NCBI RefSeq assembly: GCF_007754155.1
Contig: NZ_CP037423.1
Location: 6,010,567-6,074,566, forward strand
DNA length: 64,000 bases
DNA from: Stieleria neptunia
Lineage (GTDB): Bacteria; Planctomycetota; Planctomycetia; Pirellulales; Pirellulaceae
Reading direction: 5' to 3'
Both the position numbers and the translations under genes were made by a program. Numbering within the stretch: the stretch's first letter is position 1; each line of letters opens with the position of its first letter. The notes beneath the pieces are model-generated. The model saw only the letters and a program-made list of their open reading frames with translations, was not told the DNA's origin and did no database searches. Positions 36,463 through 46,000 of the stretch are shown one piece after another.

Positions 36463-37815
36463 ATGGGAGATCCACATGCATCGTCGGGGCCGGGGGCCGG
36501 TTTGTCGCTGATCGCTGCCGTCGCGGCGGTGTTGCTGCTGGGGCTTGCGTTCGGAGGTTCCTTGTGGGTGCTTGCCGCGATCGTCGCGGCGGCTGTGATT
36601 TTGATCAATCGATTCTTGGCGATGACGTGGACCCGATGCTCGATCGCCACCCGCGAAGGCGGTGACGAAGAACTCAAGATCGGAGAATCCCTGAGCGTCA
36701 AGGTTTCGGTGACCAACACCAGCAAGATCCCGGTGTTTTGGTTGCTGGTCGAAGACTTGATTCCTCGCTGGGCAACGATTCACACGCCACCGACGCTGGA
36801 CGTTCAGGGCGACCGGGTCAAGGTGCTGTTGATGTGGCCCGGACAAACACGCCATCTGGACTACACGATCCGGTGCAATCGTCGCGGTTATTTTCAGATC
36901 GGCCCCACGGTGCTGGAAACCGGAGACCTGATGGGTTTGTATCGCCGTTATCGGCTGGGAACTCACCCCCAGTATTTGACGGTGCTGCCCAAAACGGTCG
37001 AACTGGACGATTATGAAATCGCTTCGCGTCGGCCGATGGGGGAAATCCGCATGCGCGACAACGTGATGGAAGACCCCACGCGTTTGCGAGGCATTCGTCG
37101 TTGGGAACCCGGCGACCCGATGCGGCGGGTGCACTGGTCGGCCACCGCACGCACCGGCGTCTTGCACAGCAAGGTCTACGAGCCGACGTCGATCGCGGGA
37201 GCCACGTTGGTGCTGGACATGCACACCGAGACCAATCCGACACATCACGAGCCGATCCGAACCGACCTGGCCATCACCGCCGCATTTTCAATCGCCAGTT
37301 CCCTGCACGATCAATCGCAACCGTTCGGGTTTGTCAGCAACGGGCGCGACGCCGCGGACCGCATCCGCACCGACGGTTGGATCGGCGACCACCGCGTTCG
37401 TGATCAAGCCAAACAATCCGCAACGATGCTGGACAACAATGATCGGCTGCGGCCGGTCGTCTTGGACGCATCGCGTGGTGCAGTCCACTTACAACAGTTG
37501 CGAACGACGCTGGCGCGTCTGGAACGCAGCGATGGGATGACGCTTGCCGAACTGCTCAATGAAACGGAATCACGGATCAGCAACGAGACAACGCTGATTG
37601 CGATCTTGCAGCAGGCGACTCCGGACGCACTATCGACCCTGATCGGATTCGCCCGCCGCGGGAAAGCGGTTGCGGCAATCATCAACACGTTGGACATCAA
37701 CGACTACAGCGCGGTCGCCGGCCCCTTGATCGCCGCCAGTATTCCGACGTTTCATTTGGCCGATGAACAAGCGATCCGCAGCCTGTGCCGTGAAGTGAAT
37801 TTGCGGACGGCATGA
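36463..37815 (+). CDS. DUF58 domain protein
   Basis: A 450-residue protein with two membrane helices near the N-terminus (LSLIAAVAAVLLLGLAFGG, LWVLAAIVAAAVILINRFL), then a beta-rich region and the DUF58 signature DPTRLRGIRRWEPGDPMRRV followed by HWSATARTG. DUF58 proteins are membrane-anchored, often with a MoxR ATPase in the operon and a von Willebrand-like fold; the function is thought to involve complex assembly or cell envelope. No MoxR is nearby; the upstream genes are an ABC exporter 335 bases away. I took the ATG at 36463; an earlier frame would lie in the repeat tract. Confidence 0.88.
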   Translation: MGDPHASSGPGAGLSLIAAVAAVLLLGLAFGGSLWVLAAIVAAAVILINRFLAMTWTRCSIATREGGDEELKIGESLSVKVSVTNTSKIPVFWLLVEDLIPRWATIHTPPTLDVQGDRVKVLLMWPGQTRHLDYTIRCNRRGYFQIGPTVLETGDLMGLYRRYRLGTHPQYLTVLPKTVELDDYEIASRRPMGEIRMRDNVMEDPTRLRGIRRWEPGDPMRRVHWSATARTGVLHSKVYEPTSIAGATLVLDMHTETNPTHHEPIRTDLAITAAFSIASSLHDQSQPFGFVSNGRDAADRIRTDGWIGDHRVRDQAKQSATMLDNNDRLRPVVLDASRGAVHLQQLRTTLARLERSDGMTLAELLNETESRISNETTLIAILQQATPDALSTLIGFARRGKAVAAIINTLDINDYSAVAGPLIAASIPTFHLADEQAIRSLCREVNLRTA

Positions 37816-38128
37816 GTGGGGGGCGTTTAGCGGTAGGTGTTTTGCGTTACCCCGATAGGGGTTAAAGCAAGTAGCCGGAGGTGAGCGAAGCGACACCTCC
37901 GGACATTCAGCCACCCGCGTGGCGCGACCCCGGAGGGTGTCGAAGCGAAACGCGCCTAGCCCTCGGACCCGGTCTGACGCCCCGAGTATCCGAGAGCAGC
38001 CACTAAATTCGCGGAAGAACCCCCAGAGGGAGAGAATCTAAATCGGTTACCAAATCATGCAGCAAAAGAACTGACGTCCTCCGGGATGAAAAGCGGTGGG
38101 GGAACCTTTTTCACCGGTACCACTACCA
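37816..38128. other. Gap containing palindrome family C
   Basis: No gene in 313 bases between the DUF58 gene and sdhB (convergent). Contains AGCAAGTAGCCGGAGGT...ACCTCCGG at 37866-37902 and the string CTAAATCGGTTACCAAA, which resembles 32231-32246. Nothing else is supported. Confidence 0.5.
37866..37902. repeat. Palindrome family C
   Basis: CCGGAGGTGAGCG and CGACACCTCCGG form a hairpin. Copies in both orientations occur at 53261-53540. Confidence 0.75.
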
Positions 38129-38980
38129 CTACTTCTCGAACCACTTTTTGATGGTGTGGATCGTGGTGGCTCGTCCGGCGCGGGCGATGGAGGTGGTCAG
38201 CGGGATCTCTTTGGGACAAACGGCGACGCAGTTCTGAGCATTGCCGCAGGCTTGGATTCCGCCGGGGGCGGTCAGTGCATCCAATCGTTCGCCCGCGATC
38301 GATTTGCCGGTCGGGTGATTGTTGAACAACATCGCTTGAGAGATCGCGTGGGGACCGACGAAACCTTTGTCCCAGGCTTCCTGTTCACGTTTGGCAAACT
38401 CTTCATCCGTCTCGTCCTTCTTCCGCTCCAGCTCAATCTTGTTGTACTGCGGGCAGGCATCGACACAGCAACCACAGCTCATGCACTGGCTGAGCGGGTA
38501 ATTTTGTTCTTGGGCCGCGCGCAACTGTCGTTCGCCGGGTCCCATGTTGTAGTAGCTGTCGACCGGGACCCACGCCTTGACCTTTTCCAGCGCTTTGAAC
38601 AACCGCCTGCGGTCGACCATCAAGTCGCGCAGCACGGGGAACTTACTCATCGGTTCCAAGACGAGTTCATCGGCATTGTCCTTAAGCAGTGTATCGACCA
38701 GCGCGCTACAGCTTTGGCGGACGCGTCCGTTGATCTGCATGGTGCAGGCGCCACAGACCTCTTCCAGACAGCCACAATCCCAGACGACTGGTGTCACCTT
38801 CTTGCCGTCTGACGTCTTGCTGAGCGCGGCGATTCGCTGAAGAACTGTGATGACATTCAATTCCGGCTCGTAGTCGATCTTGAACAACTGCCAATACGGC
38901 TCTTGGCCAGGACCATCTTGTCGCTTGACGCGGACGTTGATGAACTGGGGGCGATTCGCGGCGGGATCCAGGGCAATCAT
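38129..38980 (-). CDS. sdhB: Succinate dehydrogenase iron-sulfur subunit
   Basis: A 283-residue electron-transfer subunit of respiratory complex II. The [2Fe-2S] site is CGCLEEVCGAC with a later Cys in GRVRQSC. The [4Fe-4S] and [3Fe-4S] sites are CMSCGCCVDACPQ and CGNAQNCVAVCPKEIP. These carry electrons from the flavin of SdhA to the quinone in SdhC. The ATG at 38980 is preceded by AGGT; the earlier frame to 39175 is not protein-like. It is third in the order sdhC, sdhA, sdhB on the minus strand, 106 bases after sdhA. Confidence 0.95.
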   Translation of the reverse strand: MIALDPAANRPQFINVRVKRQDGPGQEPYWQLFKIDYEPELNVITVLQRIAALSKTSDGKKVTPVVWDCGCLEEVCGACTMQINGRVRQSCSALVDTLLKDNADELVLEPMSKFPVLRDLMVDRRRLFKALEKVKAWVPVDSYYNMGPGERQLRAAQEQNYPLSQCMSCGCCVDACPQYNKIELERKKDETDEEFAKREQEAWDKGFVGPHAISQAMLFNNHPTGKSIAGERLDALTAPGGIQACGNAQNCVAVCPKEIPLTTSIARAGRATTIHTIKKWFEK

Positions 38981-39086
38981 GCGTTGACCTATGAAATTGT
39001 CGAAAGTTGAATGTTCGTTGGATGAAGTGTTTTGATCTCGGTCGTCTGACCGGGAACTCGTTCCGGGAGAAACGAGCGACGATTTC

Positions 39087-41069
39087 TCAGGAGGAGGCCA
39101 TTTCGGGCTGCTTCTTCTTGGCCTCGGCCCGCTCTTTCCAGACCTCTTCAATGATATCGGCACCGACAAGCCCATACAGTCTTGGGCGTGGCGGTTGCAA
39201 CGACGTGTCGACGTCTTCGTAGCTGAACTGCGGTTGCATCGAGGCGTTGTCGTAATCGGCGATGGTGCTTTTCAGGTATTTGTCGTTGTTCTTTTCGAAC
39301 GCGTCGCACCACTCTTCGGCCTGTTTGCGCCGTGCGGCCGGGTCTTCCGCGGTCAACGACGTTTTTTGGAAGTCCGGTTTGAAGTGGGCTCCTCGGCACT
39401 CGTCGCGCCGCAGCGCACCGCCGAGAATTGATTTGGCGATCGGGAACATGTCTTGCAGCGATTTGGCAAAGATCACGTTCTGGTTGGACCAGCTGCCGGT
39501 GTCGGACAAGTTGACTTTCATTGCGCGGTCGTGCAATTCGTTCACTTTCTCGATTGCATCGGTCAGTTGGTCATTGCGGCGGACCACGGTGGCGGCCCGT
39601 GTCATGATGTCGCCGAGTTCCTGGTGAATCAGGTACGGGTTTTCATCGCTGCCGGAGTTACCGGTCAACAGCGAGTCGTGACGTTCTTGCTGTTTGCTGA
39701 CGGCACCGGAAAGGGTGGCGGGGTCGATGTCGGCGTGGCCGCCGGATTGGTTGTCGATGTAGTTGACGATCGACGGTCCGGTGAACAAACCGGTAAAGAT
39801 GCAAGACAGCAACGAGTTGGCGCCCAATCGGTTGGCACCGTGGTAGTGGTAATCACATTCACCGATGGCGTAGAGCCCTTCGATATTGGTCATGTGGTTG
39901 GCCGGCGCGCCGGCTTCCAAGCCTCCGTCGGCACTCTTGACGTAGTCGGCCCACAAACCGCCCATGCTGTAGTGGACTGCGGGGAAGATCCGCATCGGTT
40001 CGATCCGCGGATCGACGCCTTGGAATTTCTCGTAGATTTCGAGAATCCCGCCCAGCTTTCGGTCCAGTTCCGCTTTCGGAATATGGGTCAAATCCAAGTA
40101 AACGCACATCCGTTCGGTGTCGACGCTGAGTCCGTCGTTGACGCAGATGTCGAAAATTTCGCGGGTGGCGATGTCTCGGGGCACCAGGTTGCCGTATTCC
40201 GGATACCGTTCTTCGAGGAAATAGTAGCGGTCAGTGGCGGGGATGTCGCGTGGTGCGCGTGAATCATGTGGTTTGCGTGGCACCCAGACACGTCCGCCTT
40301 CGCCCCGCGCCGACTCGCTCATCAAACGCAGCTTGTCGCTGCCGGGGATGGCCGTCGGGTGGACTTGGATGAACTCGCCGTTGGCATATTTTGCACCGGC
40401 TTGGAAACAGCGGCTGGCGGCGCTGCCGGTACAGAAGACACTCATCGTGCTGCGGCCGTACACCAGACCACAACCGCCGGTGGCGACGACCGCGGCGTCG
40501 GCGGGGAAGGCTCGGATTTCCATCGAGACCATGTCTTGGGCGACGACACCGCGGCAACGTCCCGTTTCGTCTTGGATCGGCCCCAGGAAGTCCCAGAACT
40601 CGAATTTGCGGATCAGGCCTTCGGATTCACGGCGCCGGACTTGTTCGTCCAAGGCGTACAGCAACTGCTGTCCCGTGGTCGCACCGGCAAAGGCGGTTCG
40701 TTTGTAGAGCGTGCCGCCGAAGCGACGACGGTCCAAGAAACCTTCGCCGGTCCGGTTGAACGGCACTCCCAAGCGGTCCATCAGTTCGATGACCTTGGGG
40801 GCCCAGTAAGCCATTTCTTTGACGGGCGGCTGGTGGTTGAGAAAGTCACCCCCGTAGACCGTGTCGTCGAAGTGTTTCCATTCGTTGTCGCCCAGCTGGC
40901 GAGTCTGGTCGTTGCAGCTGTTGATGCCGCCTTGGGCACAGACGCTGTGAGACCGTTTGACGGGTGTCAGACTGATCAGGTCGACAGCGACGCCCAGTTC
41001 CGCCAATTTCATCGCCGAGGCGAGACCAGCAAGACCACCACCGACGACGACCACACGTTGATTTGACAT
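39087..41069 (-). CDS. sdhA: Succinate dehydrogenase flavoprotein subunit
   Basis: A 660-residue catalytic subunit oxidising succinate to fumarate. The FAD-binding start VVVVGGGLAGLASAMKLAE, the flavin-linked His in SHSVCAQGGIN, the active-site segment with HPTAIPGSDKLRLMSESARG and EGGRVWVPRKP, and the GGLWADY and GANRLGANSLLSCIF motifs are all present. The protein resembles the group of enzymes with a single large cytochrome b anchor (Bacillus or Wolinella type). It starts 105 bases after sdhC on the same strand. Confidence 0.95.
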   Translation of the reverse strand: MSNQRVVVVGGGLAGLASAMKLAELGVAVDLISLTPVKRSHSVCAQGGINSCNDQTRQLGDNEWKHFDDTVYGGDFLNHQPPVKEMAYWAPKVIELMDRLGVPFNRTGEGFLDRRRFGGTLYKRTAFAGATTGQQLLYALDEQVRRRESEGLIRKFEFWDFLGPIQDETGRCRGVVAQDMVSMEIRAFPADAAVVATGGCGLVYGRSTMSVFCTGSAASRCFQAGAKYANGEFIQVHPTAIPGSDKLRLMSESARGEGGRVWVPRKPHDSRAPRDIPATDRYYFLEERYPEYGNLVPRDIATREIFDICVNDGLSVDTERMCVYLDLTHIPKAELDRKLGGILEIYEKFQGVDPRIEPMRIFPAVHYSMGGLWADYVKSADGGLEAGAPANHMTNIEGLYAIGECDYHYHGANRLGANSLLSCIFTGLFTGPSIVNYIDNQSGGHADIDPATLSGAVSKQQERHDSLLTGNSGSDENPYLIHQELGDIMTRAATVVRRNDQLTDAIEKVNELHDRAMKVNLSDTGSWSNQNVIFAKSLQDMFPIAKSILGGALRRDECRGAHFKPDFQKTSLTAEDPAARRKQAEEWCDAFEKNNDKYLKSTIADYDNASMQPQFSYEDVDTSLQPPRPRLYGLVGADIIEEVWKERAEAKKKQPEMASS

Positions 41070-41174
41070 AGTGACTGAGGATGAAAGAGTTGAGTGTGTT
41101 GAGTTCGAATGGAATTGCGTGAACGGAAAGTGGCGTGACCGGGGAGTTCCGTCGACGAGCCAGGCCGATCGGTG

Positions 41175-42071
41175 TCAGGACGCCGGCTCGGCCGTTCCCG
41201 CAGAAGCTTGCTCGCCGTCCGCCGCGTCCCCGGACTCTTCTGCCGCCGCTGCACGGCCGCGCAGGTCACGTTTGTGTTCGTTTTCAGGAACGGTACCGGC
41301 CACGACACCTGCGTCATACATGCGGTCTTCGATCGCACGCATCTCCGCGACGTCTTCTTTTCCTGGGAAAACGGCTCCGGCCCAGGCAGCCAAGGAGATA
41401 ACCGTCAAAACCAAGCCCAGCGCCACACACACCTTGGTCGCCCGTGCCTGGGCTTTGGGGGAAATCCAAAGGCCCCAGGTGATCCCGGCGGTCCAAAGTC
41501 CGTTGACAAAGTGGTAGACGCAGGCCAGGACACCGACCAGGTAGATCGCCGGCCAGATGATTCCGTAACCGAGATTCATCGCGTCGACCAACGAGCTGCC
41601 CGCGTTGTAAGGGCTGAATCGACCGAAGCCCACTTTGTAAATCGCGTTCATCCAACCTTCGGCGTGAATCCCGCCGTGCAGGTGCATGACGTGCAGAAAC
41701 AGGTACACCAGGGCGATGAATCCGGTCCAACGTTGCCAGGAGTACCGTTTGTTGCTAGTGAATTGGTACTGGCTGCTGTTGCTGCGCCCCGTCTTGGCGA
41801 TCCAAATCCCCAGACCGGCGTGGAACAGCAACGGGAGAAAAATTCCGCCCCATTCGATCAGCGGCAACAGCGGCCCCGGGCTGTGGATCAAGAAAACGGC
41901 GCGCTGAAAGATTTCGACGCTGCCCAGCAGGCTTGCGTTCGTCGTCAGGTGAACGCACATGTAAAGACCCAGCGGCACGATTCCCGTCAACGAGTGAAGT
42001 CGGCGGATCGCAAATTCATGCTTGGTGAAAAACGACAGCTCGCTGTTTGAATCGGAGTTGGAGTCGGACAC
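41175..42071 (-). CDS. sdhC: Succinate dehydrogenase cytochrome b558 anchor subunit
   Basis: A 298-residue membrane protein of the large di-haem b558 type. It has five membrane helices with the expected haem-ligand His residues: FAIRRLHSLTGIVPLGLYMC, LLFHAGLGIWI, LVYLFLHVMHLHGGIH, VYHFVNGLWTAGI, and a final helix around VALGLVLTVISLAAWAG. It anchors SdhAB and passes electrons to menaquinone or ubiquinone. A hydrophilic extension of about 60 residues follows the last helix. Start is not sure: I chose GTG at 42071, just before DSNSDSNSELSFFTKHEF; another GTG lies at 42137. First gene of the sdhCAB operon. Confidence 0.9.
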   Translation of the reverse strand: MSDSNSDSNSELSFFTKHEFAIRRLHSLTGIVPLGLYMCVHLTTNASLLGSVEIFQRAVFLIHSPGPLLPLIEWGGIFLPLLFHAGLGIWIAKTGRSNSSQYQFTSNKRYSWQRWTGFIALVYLFLHVMHLHGGIHAEGWMNAIYKVGFGRFSPYNAGSSLVDAMNLGYGIIWPAIYLVGVLACVYHFVNGLWTAGITWGLWISPKAQARATKVCVALGLVLTVISLAAWAGAVFPGKEDVAEMRAIEDRMYDAGVVAGTVPENEHKRDLRGRAAAAEESGDAADGEQASAGTAEPAS

Positions 42072-42321
42072 GTGACTTCTTGACCGGTGCGTTGGGAGGA
42101 AGAGGAAATCGAAGGGGACGCTTGGTGCGAACGCCACGGTAAGATACCGCAGACTGCCATCGGCCGCGCGGCCCTGCGAATTTTGTTAAGGTTCTTCACG
42201 GCATACTGTAGGCTGCATTCGTCCACTCGCCTAGATCGACGGATTGACGCAGACAAATTCAAGAAGTTTGTGTCCGACGCGCAATCCGCACACTTAGAAT
42301 CCGCACACCAAGAAGTTGTTG

Positions 42322-43797
42322 ATGAGCATCTGGTTGATCGTTGCCCTTGCTGTCGTCGTGGTCTTGGTCAGCATTCTCGTGTTCCGGCTGCACGCGTTTC
42401 TCACCTTATTGTTGGCCGGATTGCTGGTTGCGGGTTTGACCGCACCGGAATCGCTTCAACAGTACGCCGATGCGGAGGTGGCCGCGAAGGCCTGGACGCC
42501 GGAAGCGGCTGTGTCATTTACGCACAGCAGTGCGGCAGCGCGTGTGACGTCGGCGTTCGGTTCGACGGCCGGAAAAATTGGGATTTTAATTGCGCTGGCC
42601 AGCGTGATCGGCGGATGTTTGTCGGAATCAGGGGCGGCCCGGACCATCGTCGCACGGATGCTGAAGTGGGTCGGCCCGAAACGTTCGCCCGAAGCGTTGG
42701 CGGTGAGTTCCTTCATCATCGGAATCCCCGTTTTCTTTGACACGGTTTTCTACTTGATGATCCCCTTGGCGCGATCCTTGCGCCGCGTGGTCGGTCGCGA
42801 TTACGTGCTGTTCATCTTGGCCATCCTGGCCGGCGGTTCGATCGCGCACTCGTTGGTCCCTCCCACTCCCGGGCCGCTTCAGGTCGCCGAGATCCTGAAC
42901 GTCGACGTCGGCGTGATGCTGGGAGTCGGGCTGGCCGTCGGCAGCCTGAGTAGCGTGCTGTCCCTGGCGTCGGCGCGGCTGATCAATCACTTCGTCGATG
43001 TTCCGCTGCGCGAGATCGCGGGGGAGTCGTTGCCGGAACACGAGACCGACGATTCGGAAACAGCAACAGAGCAATCAGAGGACTCGCCGGAGCAGCTCGA
43101 TCGCGGGCGTTCACCGGGCTTCCTCGAGTCGCTGCTTCCGATCGTGGTGCCCGTCATCCTGATCACGATCGGCAGTGTGTTGGCGTACCTGCTGAAGTCG
43201 GGCGCGGTCGAGCCGAGCGGCTTGACGGACGTGTTGAAACTGGTCGGCGACAAGAACATCGCGATCGCGATCGGCCTGGCGTTTGGCATGACCCTGATCC
43301 GGTACATCGATTCGGACCAACGCAAGACGCTGGTCAGCCGCTCCTTGGCGTCGGCGGGGAACATCATTTTGATCACCGCCGCCGGCGGCGCGTTCGGAGC
43401 GATGCTGCGACAAGCGGGCATCGCAACGGCGGTCGGATCGCTGGTCGACGCCAACGCTGGACTGATGTTGTTGCCGCTGGCGTTTTGCGTGACCACGGCG
43501 ATTCGAACGCTGCAAGGATCCGCCACCGTTGCCATGATCACCTCGGCGGGTGTGTTGCAAGGCTTTGCGTTTTCGGAGGACCTGCCGTTCCACCCGGTCT
43601 ATCTGGCGATGGCGATCGGGGCGGGCAGCAAACCGGTGTCGTGGATGACCGACAGCGCGTTTTGGGTGATCACGCGGATGAGCGGGATGACCGAAGCCGA
43701 GGGGTTGAAAGTGGTTTCGCCGATGAGCATTGCGACGGGGTTGTCGGCGTTGGCCGCCAGCCTGCTGATGGCGTGGTTGTTCCCCGGGGTGGGGTGA
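42322..43797 (+). CDS. GntP-family gluconate/sugar-acid:H+ symporter
   Basis: A 491-residue permease with about 12 membrane helices. GntP landmarks are visible: LLAGLLVAGL, the glycine-rich FGSTAGKIGILIALASVIGG, FIIGIPVFFDTVFYLMIPLA, HSLVPPTPGPLQVAEILNVD, and AAGGAFGAMLRQAGI. These import gluconate, D-glycerate or other sugar acids with protons. No gluconate catabolic gene is adjacent. An ATG at 42322 preceded by AGAAG was chosen over a TTG two codons earlier. A charged loop (about residues 235-260) contains many Asp, Glu and Ser. Confidence 0.92.
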   Translation: MSIWLIVALAVVVVLVSILVFRLHAFLTLLLAGLLVAGLTAPESLQQYADAEVAAKAWTPEAAVSFTHSSAAARVTSAFGSTAGKIGILIALASVIGGCLSESGAARTIVARMLKWVGPKRSPEALAVSSFIIGIPVFFDTVFYLMIPLARSLRRVVGRDYVLFILAILAGGSIAHSLVPPTPGPLQVAEILNVDVGVMLGVGLAVGSLSSVLSLASARLINHFVDVPLREIAGESLPEHETDDSETATEQSEDSPEQLDRGRSPGFLESLLPIVVPVILITIGSVLAYLLKSGAVEPSGLTDVLKLVGDKNIAIAIGLAFGMTLIRYIDSDQRKTLVSRSLASAGNIILITAAGGAFGAMLRQAGIATAVGSLVDANAGLMLLPLAFCVTTAIRTLQGSATVAMITSAGVLQGFAFSEDLPFHPVYLAMAIGAGSKPVSWMTDSAFWVITRMSGMTEAEGLKVVSPMSIATGLSALAASLLMAWLFPGVG

Positions 43798-44349
43798 GGC
43801 GATGGCTCGCGGTGGGCGTTCAGCGCGGCGCTCTTTGTTGGCGGCAGGGCGCGAGCCTTCCGGTCGTTCAGGGGTGTTTGTAAGCCGCTATCGGACGGCT
43901 TGTGGCCCGTCGATTGAGTGAGCCGCGACGCGTCAGCGGCCGGGCTTTTAGCGGCCGGGCTTTTAGCGGCCGGGCTTTTAGCGGCCGGGCTTTTAGCGGC
44001 CGGGCTTTTAGCGGCCGGGCTTTTAGCGGCCGGGCTTTTAGCGGCCGGGCTTTTAGCGGCCGGGCTTTTAGCGGCCGGGCTTTTAGCGGCCGGGCTTTTA
44101 GCGGCCGGGCTTTTAGCGGCCGGGCTTTTAGCGGCCGGCCCGAGGCCTTACGGCCGGCGGCTCACCATGGCTTCGACCAATCCCGTTCAACCGACGGACG
44201 ACTCGCGCCGTTCCGCTAACACCAGCAGGCACGTGATCAACCGATGCACGCACCCACTCGTCGAAACAGCGAATCGCCGCTAACCTATGGGAGTTTTTGA
44301 TCAACACCCAACCCATTCCGCTATTTGGGCAACTCGCCTCACTATCCCC
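43798..44349. other. Repeat-dominated gap before carA
   Basis: The gap contains fragments of GCGAGCC-type repeats near 43840 and the expanded element at 43918-44166. The last 183 bases presumably hold the carA promoter. No gene is supported; open frames across the 15-base tandem are artefacts of its multiple-of-three period. Confidence 0.7.
43918..44166. repeat. Palindromic element with 15-bp minisatellite expansion
   Basis: Flanks GTGAGCCGCGACGCGT and GGCCGGCGGCTCACC enclose twelve perfect copies of the 15-base unit TTTTAGCGGCCGGGC (43946-44125), plus a leading and a trailing partial copy. The same flanks occur at 51052-51120 without the tandem; the two elements differ in length by 180 bases, exactly twelve units. 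Confidence 0.95.
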
Positions 44350-45480
44350 ATGACCCGCATCGCAAAACTTGCGCTCGAAGACGGCACGGTTTACACCGGA
44401 GAAGGCTTCGGGGCCGACGGTGAAATCAACGGCGAAGTCGTTTTCAATACTTCCATGACGGGCTATCAGGAAATCCTGACGGACCCCAGTTATCACGGCC
44501 AAATCGTGACGATGACGTATCCCGAGATCGGGAACTATGGCGTCAACTCGATCGATATCGAGCACGAGAAACCGTCGCTGTCGGGGTTCATCGTCCGCGA
44601 AGAGAGCCGAATCTACAGTAATTATCGCGCCGAAGGCGGCTTGTCCGCTTACCTGCAGCAGCACGGCATCGTCGGTGTGGCCGGGATCGACACCCGCGCC
44701 CTGGTGCGGCGGATTCGCGAGCAGGGTGCCATGCGGGGCATTTTATCGACCAGTGATCTGAACGACGCTTCGCTGGTCGAAAAAGCAAAAAACAGCCTCG
44801 GTTTGCTCGGCCGCGATCTGGTCCGCGAAGTGATGCCGACGCAATCGCGGAAGTGGGACAACCGGCTCGACGACTGGACCGAAACCGAAATCGCTCGGCA
44901 CGGAGCCCCCGCCGGCGCGGGGAACGCAAAAGTCGTCTGCATGGACTTCGGAATGAAGTGGAACATCCCGCGTCACTTCACGTCACGCGGGAACCAAGTC
45001 ACGGTCGTCCCGGGCGACACCAGCGCCGACGAAATCTTGAAGCTCGAGCCGGATGGCGTTTTCCTGTCCAACGGTCCCGGAGACCCCGAACCGTTGGGTT
45101 ACGCCCAAAAAACCATTGCCGAACTGATCGGAAAAACGCCGATCTTCGGCATCTGCCTGGGGCACCAGTTGCTCTCGTTGGCGTGTGGTGCGAAGACGTT
45201 CAAGCTGAAATTCGGTCACCGGGGGGCCAACCAACCGGTGCTGGATTTGCAAACCGGTAAAGTCGAAATCACCACGCAGAATCACGGCTTCGCCGTCGAG
45301 GAAGAATCGCTGCCGGACTGCTTGGAGATCACCCACCGCAACCTCAACGACGACACGATCGCCGGCGTTCGGCATCGCGAATCGGCGGCCTTTGGTGTCC
45401 AGCATCACCCCGAAGCGTCATCGGGCCCGCACGACAGCCACTACCTGTTCGATCGATTCCAGAGCGTGATCGCCAAGTAG
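44350..45480 (+). CDS. carA: Carbamoyl-phosphate synthase small subunit
   Basis: A 376-residue glutaminase subunit that hydrolyses glutamine and passes ammonia to CarB for carbamoyl phosphate (arginine and pyrimidine synthesis). The N-terminal domain shows LEDGTVYTGEGFGA, EVVFNTSMTGYQEILTDPSY and GIDTRALVRRIR. The class-I amidotransferase domain has the nucleophile Cys in FGICLGHQLLSLACG and the His and Glu in FGVQHHPEASSGPHDSHYLF. The ATG at 44350 gives the typical MTRIAKLALEDG start. carB lies about 13 kb away rather than adjacent. Confidence 0.95.
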   Translation: MTRIAKLALEDGTVYTGEGFGADGEINGEVVFNTSMTGYQEILTDPSYHGQIVTMTYPEIGNYGVNSIDIEHEKPSLSGFIVREESRIYSNYRAEGGLSAYLQQHGIVGVAGIDTRALVRRIREQGAMRGILSTSDLNDASLVEKAKNSLGLLGRDLVREVMPTQSRKWDNRLDDWTETEIARHGAPAGAGNAKVVCMDFGMKWNIPRHFTSRGNQVTVVPGDTSADEILKLEPDGVFLSNGPGDPEPLGYAQKTIAELIGKTPIFGICLGHQLLSLACGAKTFKLKFGHRGANQPVLDLQTGKVEITTQNHGFAVEEESLPDCLEITHRNLNDDTIAGVRHRESAAFGVQHHPEASSGPHDSHYLFDRFQSVIAK

Positions 45481-45520
45481 GTGTCACGCAAGCTGGAAGC
45501 TTACGCCACGTTGGCGGCTT

Positions 45521-46000
45521 CTAGCGGACGGGCTCTTGCTTGAGAAATTCGTTGACCGAGCGATTGACTTCTTCATCCTCGGATTTGGGGAACGGCGAGA
45601 ACAGGTTGCTGAAGAAGCCGCCTTGTTGCTTGGGTTCCGGCGCCGGCGACGTTTGACTGTCCTGACGGAATCCGGCGGGGATCAATCGCATCGGATTCAG
45701 CGTCTCCTTGGTGCGTTGCCAGCTCTTTTTGGCCGTGGTGGAGACCTCGTCCACCAAGCTGTCTTTTTTGGTGATCACCCGCTCCTTTTCGTCACTGGTG
45801 GGCAAAAACGTGGACATGGTCGGCATTTTCAGCTTGGGCATCTGCCAATTCATCGGGTTCAGCCCGCTCATCATCCGAGTCAACGGATTGCCGGGTAGTT
45901 GAGGTTCCGTGGCAGAGTCCTGTGCGGACGCGTTGGTGAACGAAGCGAGCATCATCGCTGCAACGAGTGCGCAAGGCAGGGCAAGTGATTGAGTCTTCAT
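45521..46000 (-). CDS. Small exported protein of unknown function
   Basis: A 159-residue protein with a signal peptide (LALPCALVAAMMLASFTNASA). The mature chain has proline- and methionine-rich segments (NPLTRMMSGLNPMNWQMPKL, KMPTMSTFLP), a polar middle around SDEKERVITKKDSLVDEV and a C-terminal FFSNLFSPFPKSEDEEVN. Not a family I recognise. It is convergent with carA (40 bases apart) and has its own upstream gap of 336 bases. The ATG at 46000 was chosen because it starts the signal peptide. Confidence 0.65.
   Translation of the reverse strand: MKTQSLALPCALVAAMMLASFTNASAQDSATEPQLPGNPLTRMMSGLNPMNWQMPKLKMPTMSTFLPTSDEKERVITKKDSLVDEVSTTAKKSWQRTKETLNPMRLIPAGFRQDSQTSPAPEPKQQGGFFSNLFSPFPKSEDEEVNRSVNEFLKQEPVR

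Noticed and set aside
38981..39175. Longer N-terminus for SdhB
   Set aside because: The extension overlaps the sdhA 3' end and is Ser/Pro/Arg-rich non-family sequence; the ATG at 38980 gives a normal SdhB start.
43946..44125. Possible CRISPR array
   Set aside because: Perfect 15-base units with no spacers and no cas genes. It is a minisatellite.
43902..44219. Open frames with repeated GRAFS or AAGLL pentapeptides
   Set aside because: They are translations of the 15-base tandem repeat, which is open in several frames because its period is a multiple of three. No start signal or homology.
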